From contig OZ257131.1 of assembly GCA_965278985.1 (NCBI GenBank), positions 4,278,001 to 4,342,000 on the forward strand: a DNA stretch of 64,000 bases, written 5' to 3'. This document shows positions 45,096-53,433 of this stretch, one piece after another (position 1 is the first letter of the stretch; each line of letters opens with the position of its first letter). The notes beneath the pieces are model-generated. The model made no database searches. It saw nothing but the letters and a program-made list of their open reading frames with translations, and was not told the DNA's origin. Position numbers and translations under genes: made by a program. This stretch comes from CAISIP01 sp965278985 (GTDB lineage: Bacteria; Pseudomonadota; Gammaproteobacteria; Burkholderiales; Burkholderiaceae_C).

Positions 45096-46925
45096 TCAGT
45101 GCGCGGCAACGGGCTCGCGGGCCGGGAAGAAGCGCTTCTCGCGCTCGTACGGAAACACATCGAGCACATGGCCCTGCGCGATGCGTTCCTTGTGGGCCTG
45201 CCAGAACTGCGGGTCCAGCAGGTCGGCATGGTGGCGCATGAAGGCCTCGCGCACGGCAGGGTTGCCCAACAGGAACGGGCCGAAGGTCTCGGGGAATACG
45301 TCCTTCGGCCCCACCGTGTACCAAGGCTCGCTGCGCATCTCGTCCTCCTCGTCGCGCGGCGGGGGCACGCGGCGGAACTGGCAGTCGGTGACGTATTCGA
45401 TCTCGTCGTAGTCGTAGAACACCACCTTGCCGTGGCGCGTGACGCCGAAGTTCTTCCACAACATGTCGCCGGGGAAGATGTTGGCGGCCACGAGGTCCTT
45501 GATGGCGTTGCCGTATTCGAGCACCGAGCGCTCGATCTGTGCCGCGGCGCGCTGCGTGTCAGCCGGGTCGGTGCTGCGGCCCAGGTCGAAGGCTTCCTGC
45601 AGGTAGAGGTTGAGCGGGATCATGCGCCGCTCGATGTAGACATGGCGCAGGATCACCTCCTGCCGGCCGTCGCCGTCGCGGTCGCTGATTTCCAGCTGGC
45701 TGGGTGCGAACTGGCGGATCTCGTCGATCAGCGCATCGTCGAAACGCGCACGCGGGAACGCCACCCCCGAATACTCCAGCGTGTCGGCCATGCGGCCCAC
45801 ACGGTCATGGTGCTTGACCAATTGGTACTTGGCCTGGATCTTCGCGCGCGTGGTGTCCTTCTGCGGCGGGTAGAAATCCTTGATCAGCTTGAACACGTAG
45901 GGGAAGGACGGCAGGTCGAACACCAGCATCACCATGCCCTTGATGCCGGGCGCGATGCGGAAGCGGTCGCTGGAATGGCGCAGGTGGTGCAGGAAGTCGC
46001 GGTAGAACAGGTTCTTGCCCTGCTTCTGCAGGCCCAGCGCGCTGTAGAGCTCGTTGCGCGGTTTGCGCGGCATCAGGCCGGCGAGGAACTGCACATAGGC
46101 ACTGGGCACCTCCATGTCGACCATGAAGTACGCGCGCGCGAAGCTGAAGAGCGCCAGCAGGTCGTCCTCGCCGAACAGTGCTGCGTCGATGGCGAGCTGC
46201 CCGCCAGGCGTGTGCAGGATCGGCAGCGCGAACGGAATGGCTACGAAGCCGTTGATGATCTTGCCCACCACGTAGGCGCCCTTGTTGCGGTAGAACAGGC
46301 CGCCCAGCGCCTGGAACTGGAAGTTGGCGCGCAGCTTCACACTGCCCAGCAACGGCAGCAGCGCCGCCTCCACCAGTGCGCAGTCGCGTGCCAGGTCCTC
46401 GAAAGGCAGGCGCAGCGCGTAGTCGTTCAGCAACTGCTGCAGGGTCTGGGCAATCGTGCCGCTCGTGGGGTAGTACGAGCGGTAGGTGGGCGGCACGCCC
46501 GGGCCGTCGCCCTCGATGAAGTCCGTGCTGACCGCCGGCCGCACGAAGATGAAGTCGTTGTGGAAATAGCTGCGGTGCAGGATCTTGGTGGTGACGGAGT
46601 TGAAGAAGGTCTCGGCCAGCTCGGGCTGGTGGTGGTCCACCAGCAACCCGATGAAATGCAGCTTGACCTGCTGCCACAGCTCCTGCGGCTGTTCCCCGGC
46701 CTTGAACTCGCGCTCCAGCCGCGTGCTGCATTCGCGCACCCGCAGGTCATAGAACTCGATGCGTTCGCGCTGCGCGCGCTGCTGGCCGGCCCAGTCGGCG
46801 GTCTCGAAGCGGTGCTTGGCGCGCGCCGACTCGGTACGGAACAGCTGGTAGTGGCGGTTGAAGCCGTCCCGCATCGCGCAGGCGATGCCGTAGGCCAGGG
46901 GCGAGTCGAGGCGCTGCGGGAACAT
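45096..46925 (-). CDS. aceK: Isocitrate dehydrogenase kinase/phosphatase
   Basis: A 609-aa bifunctional regulator that phosphorylates and dephosphorylates isocitrate dehydrogenase, switching carbon between the TCA cycle and the glyoxylate bypass. Conserved blocks are GIKGMVMLVFDLPSFPYVFK (ATP-binding region), QAKYQLVKHHDRVGRMADTLEYSG and NIFPGDMLWKNFGVTRHGKV with FYDYDEI (metal and catalytic). Unlike enteric bacteria, where aceK follows aceBA, here it sits in the leucine cluster after carbonic anhydrase, the usual Burkholderiales arrangement. It fits pathways that yield acetyl-CoA. Malate synthase G is also encoded in the window. Confidence 0.95.
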   Translation of the reverse strand: MFPQRLDSPLAYGIACAMRDGFNRHYQLFRTESARAKHRFETADWAGQQRAQRERIEFYDLRVRECSTRLEREFKAGEQPQELWQQVKLHFIGLLVDHHQPELAETFFNSVTTKILHRSYFHNDFIFVRPAVSTDFIEGDGPGVPPTYRSYYPTSGTIAQTLQQLLNDYALRLPFEDLARDCALVEAALLPLLGSVKLRANFQFQALGGLFYRNKGAYVVGKIINGFVAIPFALPILHTPGGQLAIDAALFGEDDLLALFSFARAYFMVDMEVPSAYVQFLAGLMPRKPRNELYSALGLQKQGKNLFYRDFLHHLRHSSDRFRIAPGIKGMVMLVFDLPSFPYVFKLIKDFYPPQKDTTRAKIQAKYQLVKHHDRVGRMADTLEYSGVAFPRARFDDALIDEIRQFAPSQLEISDRDGDGRQEVILRHVYIERRMIPLNLYLQEAFDLGRSTDPADTQRAAAQIERSVLEYGNAIKDLVAANIFPGDMLWKNFGVTRHGKVVFYDYDEIEYVTDCQFRRVPPPRDEEDEMRSEPWYTVGPKDVFPETFGPFLLGNPAVREAFMRHHADLLDPQFWQAHKERIAQGHVLDVFPYEREKRFFPAREPVAAH

Positions 46926-46938
46926 GCCCTGGCCGATG

Positions 46939-47646
46939 TCAGTCGTCTTCGAGCGCGTCGAAGGTGGTGTCCACCATGGACTCCGGGCCTTCCGGTGCGG
47001 CCCGGGGGTAGCGCTTGATCGCGTCGCGGAACACGTCCACCACGGACTCGGGGTTGTCCATGCTCACGCCCAGGTCCTTCACCAGGCCGTCCTTCAAGGT
47101 GTAGACCCAGCCATGCACGGTGAGCTGCTGGCCGCGGGCCCAGGCGTCGCGCACGACCGTGGACAGCGCCACGTTGCCCACCTGCTCGATCACGTTGATC
47201 TCGCACAACGTGTCTTCCTGCTCCTGCAGGCTCAGGTGGTCGATGCGCTTGCGGTGCCGCAGGCGCAGGTCGCCGATATGGGCCAGCCAATTGTCGGCCA
47301 GGCCCACGCGCTGGCGGTGGATGACCGCGCGCACCCCGGCGCAGCCGTGGTGGCCCACGACCATGATGTGTTTCACGCGCAGGTGTTCGACCGCGAACTG
47401 GATGGTGGACAGGGCATTCAAGTCCGAATGCACCACCACGTTGGCCACGTTGCGGTGCACGAAGACCTCGCCCGGGTCCAGCCCGGTGATCTCGTTGGCA
47501 GGCACGCGGCTGTCGGCACAACCGATCCACATGTACTGCGGCTTCTGCTGCGACATGAGGCCGGTGAAGAAACCGGGGCGCGTGCTCTCCATGCGCGCGG
47601 CCCAGGCGCGGTTGTTGTCGATGAGGTGCTGCAGCGAGGATGTCAT
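46939..47646 (-). CDS. can: Beta-class carbonic anhydrase
   Basis: A 235-aa beta-carbonic anhydrase. The zinc site is Cys43 and Asp45 (CADSR), His99 and Cys102 (GHHGCAG); FVHRNVANVV and the C-terminal VHGWVYTLKDGLVKDL are typical. It supplies bicarbonate. In the liu cluster this is meaningful, because methylcrotonyl-CoA carboxylase consumes bicarbonate. Gap to ivd is 95 bp and to aceK 13 bp, suggesting co-transcription with aceK. Confidence 0.94.
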   Translation of the reverse strand: MTSSLQHLIDNNRAWAARMESTRPGFFTGLMSQQKPQYMWIGCADSRVPANEITGLDPGEVFVHRNVANVVVHSDLNALSTIQFAVEHLRVKHIMVVGHHGCAGVRAVIHRQRVGLADNWLAHIGDLRLRHRKRIDHLSLQEQEDTLCEINVIEQVGNVALSTVVRDAWARGQQLTVHGWVYTLKDGLVKDLGVSMDNPESVVDVFRDAIKRYPRAAPEGPESMVDTTFDALEDD

Positions 47647-47741
47647 GGAGTTCTTTCACGGAAGGCGCGTGCGGACACGCGCGCGGGAGAGAGGCCCAGA
47701 AGGCCGGCGAAAACGGTATTTTCTCTCCCTCGCGCCCACGC

Positions 47742-48920
47742 CTACATGGTTTCGGAGAACAGTTCGCGGCCGATCAGCATGCGGCGCACCTCGCTGGTGC
47801 CTGCGCCGATCTCGTAGAGCTTGGCATCGCGCCACAGGCGGCCCAGCGGGTATTCGTTGATGTAGCCGTTGCCGCCGAAGATCTGCACGCCCTCACCCGC
47901 CATCCAGGTGGCCTTCTCGGCGCACCACAGGATCACCGAGGCGCAGTCCTTGCGCACGCGGCGCACGTGTTCGCTGCCCAGCGCGTCGAGGTTCTTGCCC
48001 ACGGTGTAGCAGTAGGCGCGGCCGGCCTGCAGCACGGTGTACATGTCGGCCACCTTGCCCTGGATCAGCTGGAACTCGCCGATGCTCTGGCCGAACTGCT
48101 TGCGGTCGTGGATGTAGGGGATCACGTTGTCCATCACCGACTGCATGATGCCGATGGGGCCGGCCGCCAGCACGGCGCGTTCGTAGTCCAGCCCGCTCAT
48201 CAGCACCTTGGCGCCGCCGTTGAGGTGGCCCAGGATGTTCTGCGCCGGCACCTCGACGTTCTGGAACACGAGTTCGCCCGTGTGGGAGCCACGCATGCCC
48301 AGCTTGTCGAGCTTCTGCGCGATGGAGAAGCCTTTCATTCCCTTCTCGATCAGGAAAGCGGTGACACCGCGCCCGCCCAGCTCGGGCTCGGTCTTGGCAT
48401 ACACGACCAGCGTGTCGGCGTCGGGGCCGTTGGTGATCCAGAACTTGGAGCCATTGAGCAGGTAATAACCGCCCTTGTCTTCCGCTTTCAACTTCATGCT
48501 CAGCACGTCGCTGCCAGCGCCGGGCTCGCTCATGGCCAGCGCGCCCACGTGTTCCCCCGAAATCAGCGTGGGCAGGTACTTCTGCTTCTGTTCCTCGGTG
48601 CCGTTGCGCTTGATCTGGTTCACGCAGAGGTTCGAATGCGCACCGTAGGAGAGGCCCACCGAGGCGCTGGCGCGGCTGATCTCCTCCATGGCGATCATGT
48701 GCGCGAGGTAGCCCATGTTGGCGCCGCCATATTCTTCGGGCACGGTGATGCCCAGCACGCCCAGTGCGCCCATCTTCTGCCACAGGTCCATGGGGAACTG
48801 GTCGCTGCGGTCGATCTCGGCGGCGCGCGGCGCGATCTCGGCCTGCGCGAAATCGCGCACTGCATCGCGCAGCGCATCGATATCCGAGCCCAGTTGGTAG
48901 TCGAGTCCTGGCATGTCCAT
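47742..48920 (-). CDS. ivd: Isovaleryl-CoA dehydrogenase
   Basis: A 392-aa acyl-CoA dehydrogenase of the isovaleryl type (liuA): ALAMSEPGAGSDVLSMKL for FAD, catalytic Glu in MSGLDYERAVLAAGPIGIMQ, and the diagnostic C-terminal YEIGAGTSEVRRMLIGREL where the usual Glu of other families is absent. It oxidises isovaleryl-CoA to 3-methylcrotonyl-CoA in leucine degradation, feeding electrons to ETF. Downstream liu genes for methylcrotonyl-CoA carboxylase, AUH hydratase and HMG-CoA lyase are not in this window, so the pathway continues elsewhere. Confidence 0.95.
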   Translation of the reverse strand: MDMPGLDYQLGSDIDALRDAVRDFAQAEIAPRAAEIDRSDQFPMDLWQKMGALGVLGITVPEEYGGANMGYLAHMIAMEEISRASASVGLSYGAHSNLCVNQIKRNGTEEQKQKYLPTLISGEHVGALAMSEPGAGSDVLSMKLKAEDKGGYYLLNGSKFWITNGPDADTLVVYAKTEPELGGRGVTAFLIEKGMKGFSIAQKLDKLGMRGSHTGELVFQNVEVPAQNILGHLNGGAKVLMSGLDYERAVLAAGPIGIMQSVMDNVIPYIHDRKQFGQSIGEFQLIQGKVADMYTVLQAGRAYCYTVGKNLDALGSEHVRRVRKDCASVILWCAEKATWMAGEGVQIFGGNGYINEYPLGRLWRDAKLYEIGAGTSEVRRMLIGRELFSETM

Positions 48921-48955
48921 GGGGGTCTCCTGCGTGTTCTAGGGGTTGCGATGTG

Positions 48956-49405
48956 TCAGTAGGTCTTGGGCACGGGCACCAGCGTCTGCTGCATCACGGC
49001 GCAGTCGCTGCGGCGGCCGTCGGCATCGACGTGCAGCACGGTGGCGCTGGTCACGATGATGCGCTTGCCCGCGCGCAGCACCTGGCCCTGGGCGATCAGC
49101 TGGCCGCCCTGGAAGGCCGCCAGGAAGTTGATCTTGTACTCCACGGTCGTGACCTCCATGCCTTCGGGCGCCACGGTCAGCGCGGCGTAGCCGCCCGCGA
49201 TGTCGGCCAGCGCGCCCATGGCGCCACCGTGGAAGCCACCCTGCTGCTGCGTGACCTTGTCCGAATAGGGCAACAGGATCTCGCAACGGCCCGGCGCCAC
49301 GGACAGCAGTTGCGCGCCCAGGTGCTGCATCAGGCCTTGGCGCTGGAAGCTCTCCAGCACGCGCTGGTGCAGCAAGGGGTGTTCGGGATGGGTGTCGCTT
49401 GGCAT
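48956..49405 (-). CDS. PaaI family thioesterase (hotdog fold)
   Basis: A 149-aa hotdog-fold thioesterase: QGGFHGGAMGALADIAGGYAALT carries the catalytic-type motif with a conserved Gly-rich turn and Asp, and YKINFLAAFQGGQLIAQGQVL completes the fold. Such enzymes relieve stalled acyl-CoA intermediates. It lies immediately upstream of ivd, with a LiuR palindrome 54-75 bp before its start, so it is the first gene of the LiuR-controlled transcript. Confidence 0.88.
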   Translation of the reverse strand: MPSDTHPEHPLLHQRVLESFQRQGLMQHLGAQLLSVAPGRCEILLPYSDKVTQQQGGFHGGAMGALADIAGGYAALTVAPEGMEVTTVEYKINFLAAFQGGQLIAQGQVLRAGKRIIVTSATVLHVDADGRRSDCAVMQQTLVPVPKTY

Positions 49406-49458
49406 GGCAGGGCCCTTGTCCGACGGTGCCTCCAGGGGCTGCGGAGGCCGGTTTTTGG

Positions 49459-49480
49459 TTGACGTTTACGTAAACGTCAA
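49459..49480. promoter_or_regulatory. LiuR operator 1, upstream of the thioesterase-ivd operon
   Basis: A perfect 22-bp palindrome whose core is TGACGTTTACGTAAACGTCA. It is the same core as the site at 50043 and fits the LiuR boxes known in proteobacteria. It lies between the liuR stop and the thioesterase start, so it should repress the catabolic genes until an acyl-CoA ligand releases LiuR. Confidence 0.88.
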
Positions 49481-49529
49481 TTATGCGCGAATCCGGCTGG
49501 CGGACGCCATCAAGCGCCATCTCGCGCCG

Positions 49530-49946
49530 TCAGGCGCCGTTGGCTGGCGCCTTGGTCGTGGTGCGGGCCAGCAGGGCCCGCGCTTCCTTCTCGTGCGTCT
49601 TGACCTCGTCCAGATTGGCGTGCAGGTCGGCCAGCTGGTCCTCCAGCGCCTTGCGGTGCGCGGCCAGGATGGTCAGGAATTTCTTGAGCTGTGGCCCGGT
49701 GTCCCGCGGGCTGTCGTACATGTCGATGATCTCGCGCGCCTCGTTCAGCGACAGGCCCAGGCGCTTGGCGCGCAGCGTGAGCTTGAGGCGCGTGCGGTCG
49801 CGGCTGCTGTAGAGCCGGCTGCGCCCGCCGGGGCCCGTGCGCTCGGGCTGCAACAGGCCCATGTCCTCGTAGAAACGGATCGCGCGGGTCGTCAGGTCGA
49901 ACTCGCGCGCCAGGTCGCTGATGGTGTATTGGGTCGCAGGGCTCAC
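49530..49946 (-). CDS. liuR: MerR family regulator LiuR
   Basis: A 138-aa MerR-type regulator. The N-terminal winged helix is YTISDLAREFDLTTRAIRFYEDMGLLQPER, the dimerisation coil follows (RKALEDQLADLHANLDEVK), and there are no metal-binding cysteines, as expected for LiuR, which senses branched-chain acyl-CoA intermediates. It is encoded immediately upstream of the thioesterase-ivd genes, with LiuR boxes on both sides: one for the downstream operon and one that also covers its own promoter. The short Ala/Thr tail is not conserved. Confidence 0.9.
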   Translation of the reverse strand: MSPATQYTISDLAREFDLTTRAIRFYEDMGLLQPERTGPGGRSRLYSSRDRTRLKLTLRAKRLGLSLNEAREIIDMYDSPRDTGPQLKKFLTILAAHRKALEDQLADLHANLDEVKTHEKEARALLARTTTKAPANGA

Positions 49947-50025
49947 GGAGGGTCCTTCGTCGTCGGCTGCGGCACAGGCCGGCCCGGATGCACACAGGCG
50001 ACAGCGCTTCTGGTGCGGCCGTTCC

Positions 50026-50062
50026 TACAATGGGCGCCAGACTGACGTTTACGTAAACGTCA
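50026..50062. promoter_or_regulatory. LiuR operator 2 and promoter between liuR and the metallo-hydrolase gene
   Basis: The 20-bp palindrome TGACGTTTACGTAAACGTCA (50043-50062) lies in the divergent gap. A TACAAT hexamer (50026-50031) is a candidate -10 for the plus-strand gene, placing the operator just downstream of the start point, a classic repressor position. The same site is 97 bp upstream of liuR and may autoregulate it. Confidence 0.85.
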
Positions 50063-50081
50063 CAGCCCACGATTCTCCACC

Positions 50082-51140
50082 ATGAACGAACTCGAAGCAC
50101 AACTGCACTACCCGATGGGTGAATCCCTGCCTGCGCCGGGTGGCACGCTGGAGGCCGCACCCGGCATACGCTGGATCCGCATGGGCCTGCCCTTCGCGCT
50201 GAACCACATCAACCTGTGGCTGCTGCGCGACGAGATCGACGGCCGCCAGGGCTGGAGCGTGGTGGACTGCTGCATCTCGCGCGACGAGGCCAAGGCGCAG
50301 TGGGAGCAGATCTTCGCCAACGAGCTCGAAGGCCTGCCGATCCTGCGCGTGATCGTGACCCACATGCACCCCGACCACATCGGCCTGGCCTACTGGCTGT
50401 GCGAGCGCTGGAAGGTGACGCTGTGGATCAGCGCCACGGACTACCACGTCGCCCGCCTGGGCAGCATGGGCCCCACGGCCTTCGGCGGCGAGGCCGCGGC
50501 ACTGCACTTCGCGGCCCACGGGCTCAACGACCCCGAGACGATGGACGCGATGAAGGCCCGCGCGAGCTACTTCCCGACGCTGGTGCCCAGCGTGCCACGC
50601 TCCTTCAAGCGCATGCAGGACGGCGACGTGCTCACCATCGGCGGACGCACATGGCGCTGCATCAGTGGCTACGGCCACGCCCCCGAACACATCGCGCTGT
50701 ACTGCGACGAATTGAAGGTGCTGATCGGCGGCGACATGATGCTGCCGCGCATCTCCACCAACGTCAGCGTCTACGAGATGGAGCCCGAGGCCGACTCGCT
50801 CAAGCAGTTCCTCGCTTCCATCGAGAAGTTCCGCGCCCTGCCCGCCGACACGCTGACACTGCCCGCCCACGGCAAGCCTTTCCAGGGCCTGCACACCCGC
50901 ATCGACCAGCTGCAGGACCACCACCGCGACCGCCTGGCCGAGGTGATGGAGGCCTGCCGGGAGAAGCCCTGCAGCGGCATGGACATCCTGCCCGTGCTGT
51001 TCAAGCGTGCACTGGACCTGCACCAGACCACCTTCGCGCTGGGCGAATCCATCGCCCACCTGCACAAACTGTGGTTCGAAGGCCAGCTCACGCGCACGCG
51101 CGGCAAGGACGGCGTCTACCGCTTCAGCGCCAAGGCCTGA
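50082..51140 (+). CDS. MBL-fold metallo-hydrolase in the LiuR regulon
   Basis: A 352-aa metallo-beta-lactamase-fold hydrolase. The HxHxDH metal motif is VTHMHPDHIG (His94, His96, Asp98, His99); further ligands are in SGYGHAPEHIA and LIGGDMMLP. An extra C-terminal helical domain (about 265-350) contains a winged-helix-like stretch, as in the glyoxalase II/LACTB2-like MBL family. Its promoter carries a LiuR box, tying it to branched-chain acyl-CoA metabolism, perhaps as an acyl-CoA thioesterase; the substrate is an inference. Confidence 0.88.
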   Translation: MNELEAQLHYPMGESLPAPGGTLEAAPGIRWIRMGLPFALNHINLWLLRDEIDGRQGWSVVDCCISRDEAKAQWEQIFANELEGLPILRVIVTHMHPDHIGLAYWLCERWKVTLWISATDYHVARLGSMGPTAFGGEAAALHFAAHGLNDPETMDAMKARASYFPTLVPSVPRSFKRMQDGDVLTIGGRTWRCISGYGHAPEHIALYCDELKVLIGGDMMLPRISTNVSVYEMEPEADSLKQFLASIEKFRALPADTLTLPAHGKPFQGLHTRIDQLQDHHRDRLAEVMEACREKPCSGMDILPVLFKRALDLHQTTFALGESIAHLHKLWFEGQLTRTRGKDGVYRFSAKA

Positions 51141-51145
51141 AGGCG

Positions 51146-52063
51146 TCACTGCCAGGGCGGCAGTGTCTCTTCCTTGAGCTGGCCGCGCAGCTGCGCATAC
51201 TCGGGCACCACGGTGGCCACCGTGTCCCAGAAGCGCGGGCTGTGGTCCATCACGCGCAGGTGGCTCAGCTCGTGTGCCACCACATAGTCGATCACCGGCA
51301 TGCGGAAATGCACCAGCCGCCAGTGCAGGCGGATGGAGCCGTCGGAGCGCGCGCTGCCCCAGCGCGTGCCGGCGCTGCTCAAGGCGAGCTTGCGCCATTG
51401 CACCTGCAGCAGCGGCGCGAAGTGGTCCAGCCGCTCGATGAAGATGCGCCGTGCCTGGCGCATCAGCCAGGCCTGCACCGTGTCGCGGATCTGGTCGGGT
51501 GTGGCCTGCAGCGGCAGGGCCAGCTGCAGCAACATGCGCGGGGTGCCCGGCGCGGGGTCCACGGCGTCGCGCAACATGGCGCTGGCGGCCTTGAAGCCAT
51601 GGCGCGGGTCCAGCACCACGCGCAAGTCTTCCCCCAGGAAGGGCAGCACCGCGCCGTCCTTCCAGTCGATGCGGCTGGACGCCATGCGCTCATGGCGCTC
51701 GCGGGTCTCGCCCAGCTTGCGCACGATCCAGGCGCTTTTCTCCAGCAGCGCCTCATGCACCTGCGCCTTCGTGACCCAGCGCGGCGCACTGACCACCAGG
51801 CCCTCGGCACCCACCGAGAAGCCGATAGTGCGACGCTGGCCGCGCCGCAGCTCGTAGCCCACCACGGCATCACCCAGGTGCACCTGCGCATTGGCGCGCG
51901 GGTGGCGAAAGGCGACGGCGTGGACCACGTCCTGCAGCGGCACGGAGGGCACCGCAGGACCTGCGGGCCGCACCAATACTGGCGGGGGTGGTGCCTTGGC
52001 AGGCGCCACCGGCGGGGCCTGCGCGGCCTCGGGCGCAAACAGATCCAGCGCGAGCTGCAGCAT
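51146..52063 (-). CDS. YgjP-like (M48/DUF45) metallopeptidase domain protein
   Basis: A 305-aa protein with a proline-rich N-terminus (about residues 10-40) and a YgjP-like zinc-metallopeptidase domain. The zinc motif is HELSHLRVMDHSPRFWD near residue 265, and GTRWGSARSDGSIRLHWRL precedes it, the standard order. Function in E. coli and elsewhere is not settled. Two starts, ATG at 52063 and 52072, are close; the former has better ribosome-site spacing. Convergent with the metallo-hydrolase gene; its own end overlaps a hairpin at 51147-51165. Confidence 0.85.
   Translation of the reverse strand: MLQLALDLFAPEAAQAPPVAPAKAPPPPVLVRPAGPAVPSVPLQDVVHAVAFRHPRANAQVHLGDAVVGYELRRGQRRTIGFSVGAEGLVVSAPRWVTKAQVHEALLEKSAWIVRKLGETRERHERMASSRIDWKDGAVLPFLGEDLRVVLDPRHGFKAASAMLRDAVDPAPGTPRMLLQLALPLQATPDQIRDTVQAWLMRQARRIFIERLDHFAPLLQVQWRKLALSSAGTRWGSARSDGSIRLHWRLVHFRMPVIDYVVAHELSHLRVMDHSPRFWDTVATVVPEYAQLRGQLKEETLPPWQ
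51147..51165. terminator. Hairpin between convergent genes at 51140/51146
   Basis: CACTGCC-AGGGC-GGCAGTG, perfect 7-bp arms, overlaps the end of the metallopeptidase gene and is followed on the plus strand by a TCTCTTCC tract. A candidate terminator for the plus-strand metallo-hydrolase gene; the U tract is poor. Confidence 0.4.
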
Positions 52064-52083
52064 GCCGCGCATCTCTCCCGCCC

Positions 52084-52818
52084 CTAGCGGTATGCCTCCG
52101 GATCGAGGCGGTGCATCTCGGCCTCGATCCAGGCCTCCACCTCGCGCATCAGCTCGTCGGGCTGGCGGCCTTCGCTGGGGATGGGCCGGCCGATGGACAC
52201 GTGCACCACGCCGGGGTACTTGATGAAAGCCTTGCGCGGCCAGCATTGGGCCGATGTGACGGCGATGGGGATCACCGGCGCGCCGGTCTCGATGGCCAGG
52301 CGGGAACCGCCGCTCTTGTAGGTGCCCTTCTGGCCGCGCGGTATGCGCGTGCCTTCGGGGAACATGATGATCCAGATGCCGCGTGCCAGCAGCTTCTTGC
52401 CCTGCGCCACCACCTTGGAGAAGGCCTGTGTGCGCTGGCTGCGGTCGATGTGGATCATGTCCAGCCGCCCCATCGCCCAGCCGAAGAAGGGCACGTAGAG
52501 CAATTCCTTCTTGAACACGAAGGCCAGCGGATGCGGCATCAGCGTGGGCAGCAGAAAGGTCTCCAGCGTGGACTGGTGCTTGACCAGCAGCACGGCGGGG
52601 CTGGTCTCGCCCTGGGGAAGGTGTTCCATGCCCTGCACCTGCACCTGGATGCCCAGCAGCACGCGCGCGCCGTCGACGGCCCAGCCCAGCCAGCGCGCCG
52701 CCATCCACCACAGGGTGTTGGCACTGACGAAGAAAGAGGCCACCAGCATCACGATGGCCCAGGGAATCACGGTGACCAGCATCCACAGGGCATGCAGGAT
52801 GGAACGGAGCAAGGGCAT
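52084..52818 (-). CDS. 1-acyl-sn-glycerol-3-phosphate acyltransferase (PlsC family)
   Basis: A 244-aa membrane-associated acyltransferase making phosphatidate. Two N-terminal membrane segments (about 5-30) precede the acyltransferase motifs: motif I is KHQSTLET, an H-x4-E variant (His81, Glu86) of the usual H-x4-D, which is common in beta-proteobacterial PlsC; motif III is IIMFPEGTRI; PVIPIAV is motif IV. It lies 31 bp after gmhB in the core operon glyQ-glyS-gmhB-plsC-peptidase. Confidence 0.92.
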   Translation of the reverse strand: MPLLRSILHALWMLVTVIPWAIVMLVASFFVSANTLWWMAARWLGWAVDGARVLLGIQVQVQGMEHLPQGETSPAVLLVKHQSTLETFLLPTLMPHPLAFVFKKELLYVPFFGWAMGRLDMIHIDRSQRTQAFSKVVAQGKKLLARGIWIIMFPEGTRIPRGQKGTYKSGGSRLAIETGAPVIPIAVTSAQCWPRKAFIKYPGVVHVSIGRPIPSEGRQPDELMREVEAWIEAEMHRLDPEAYR

Positions 52819-52849
52819 ACGGAAGGGATGCGGAGCAACGAAATGAAAT

Positions 52850-53422
52850 TCAGGCAGCGGCGTCGCTGCCCGCGGGAACCAGGGCGGTCAGGTGGTCGGC
52901 GAATGCCGCCAGGTCGGCGTGTACCTGCGTGCCCGGTGGAAAAGACTCGGGCAGGGCCTGCCCGCGCAGCCCGGCCGACACGCCGGTCAGCACCAGATGC
53001 GGCACACAGCCGGCGGCCACACCGGCCTGCAGGTCTTCCACCGCGTCGCCCACAGCGGGCACCCCCTTGAGCTCGACGCCGAAGCGCTCACCGATCTGCT
53101 CGAACAGGCCGGGTGCCGGTTTGCGGCAGCGACAGCCGTCCTCGGGCGCATGCGGGCAGTAGAACACCGCGTCCACCCGCGCACCGGCCGTGGCCAGCAT
53201 GCGGTGCATGCGCGCATGCACGGCGTTGAGCGCCGCCACCTCGAAGACCCCACGCCCCAGGCCGGACTGGTTGCAGGCCAGCACCACATGCCAGCCCGCG
53301 TGGTTGAGCTTCGCTACAGCCTCCAGCGCGCCAGGCAGCGGTTGCCACTGGTCGGGGTGCAGCACCAGCTCGGCGTCCTGGGCGTACAGGGTGCCTTCAC
53401 CATCGATGACGACGAGCTTCAT
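52850..53422 (-). CDS. gmhB: D-glycero-D-manno-heptose 1,7-bisphosphate 7-phosphatase (GmhB-like), DxE variant
   Basis: A 190-aa HAD-superfamily phosphatase of the GmhB type. The zinc-binding loop CPHAPEDGCRCRKP and the later ACNQSGLGRGV motif II are as in GmhB, and the gene position before plsC is typical. But motif I reads VVIDGEGTLY: the nucleophile Asp7 is present, while the second Asp (general acid/base, normally DxD) is Glu9. GmhB removes the 7-phosphate from heptose bisphosphate in LPS-core synthesis. The Glu substitution could slow the enzyme or be tolerated; other HAD features are intact. Confidence 0.85.
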   Translation of the reverse strand: MKLVVIDGEGTLYAQDAELVLHPDQWQPLPGALEAVAKLNHAGWHVVLACNQSGLGRGVFEVAALNAVHARMHRMLATAGARVDAVFYCPHAPEDGCRCRKPAPGLFEQIGERFGVELKGVPAVGDAVEDLQAGVAAGCVPHLVLTGVSAGLRGQALPESFPPGTQVHADLAAFADHLTALVPAGSDAAA

Positions 53423-53433
53423 GGGGTGTCCGA

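Noticed and set aside
43962..47018. 1018-codon open frame on the plus strand opposite thiolase and AceK
   Set aside because: Low-complexity Val/His/Arg-rich shadow of two genuine genes on the minus strand.
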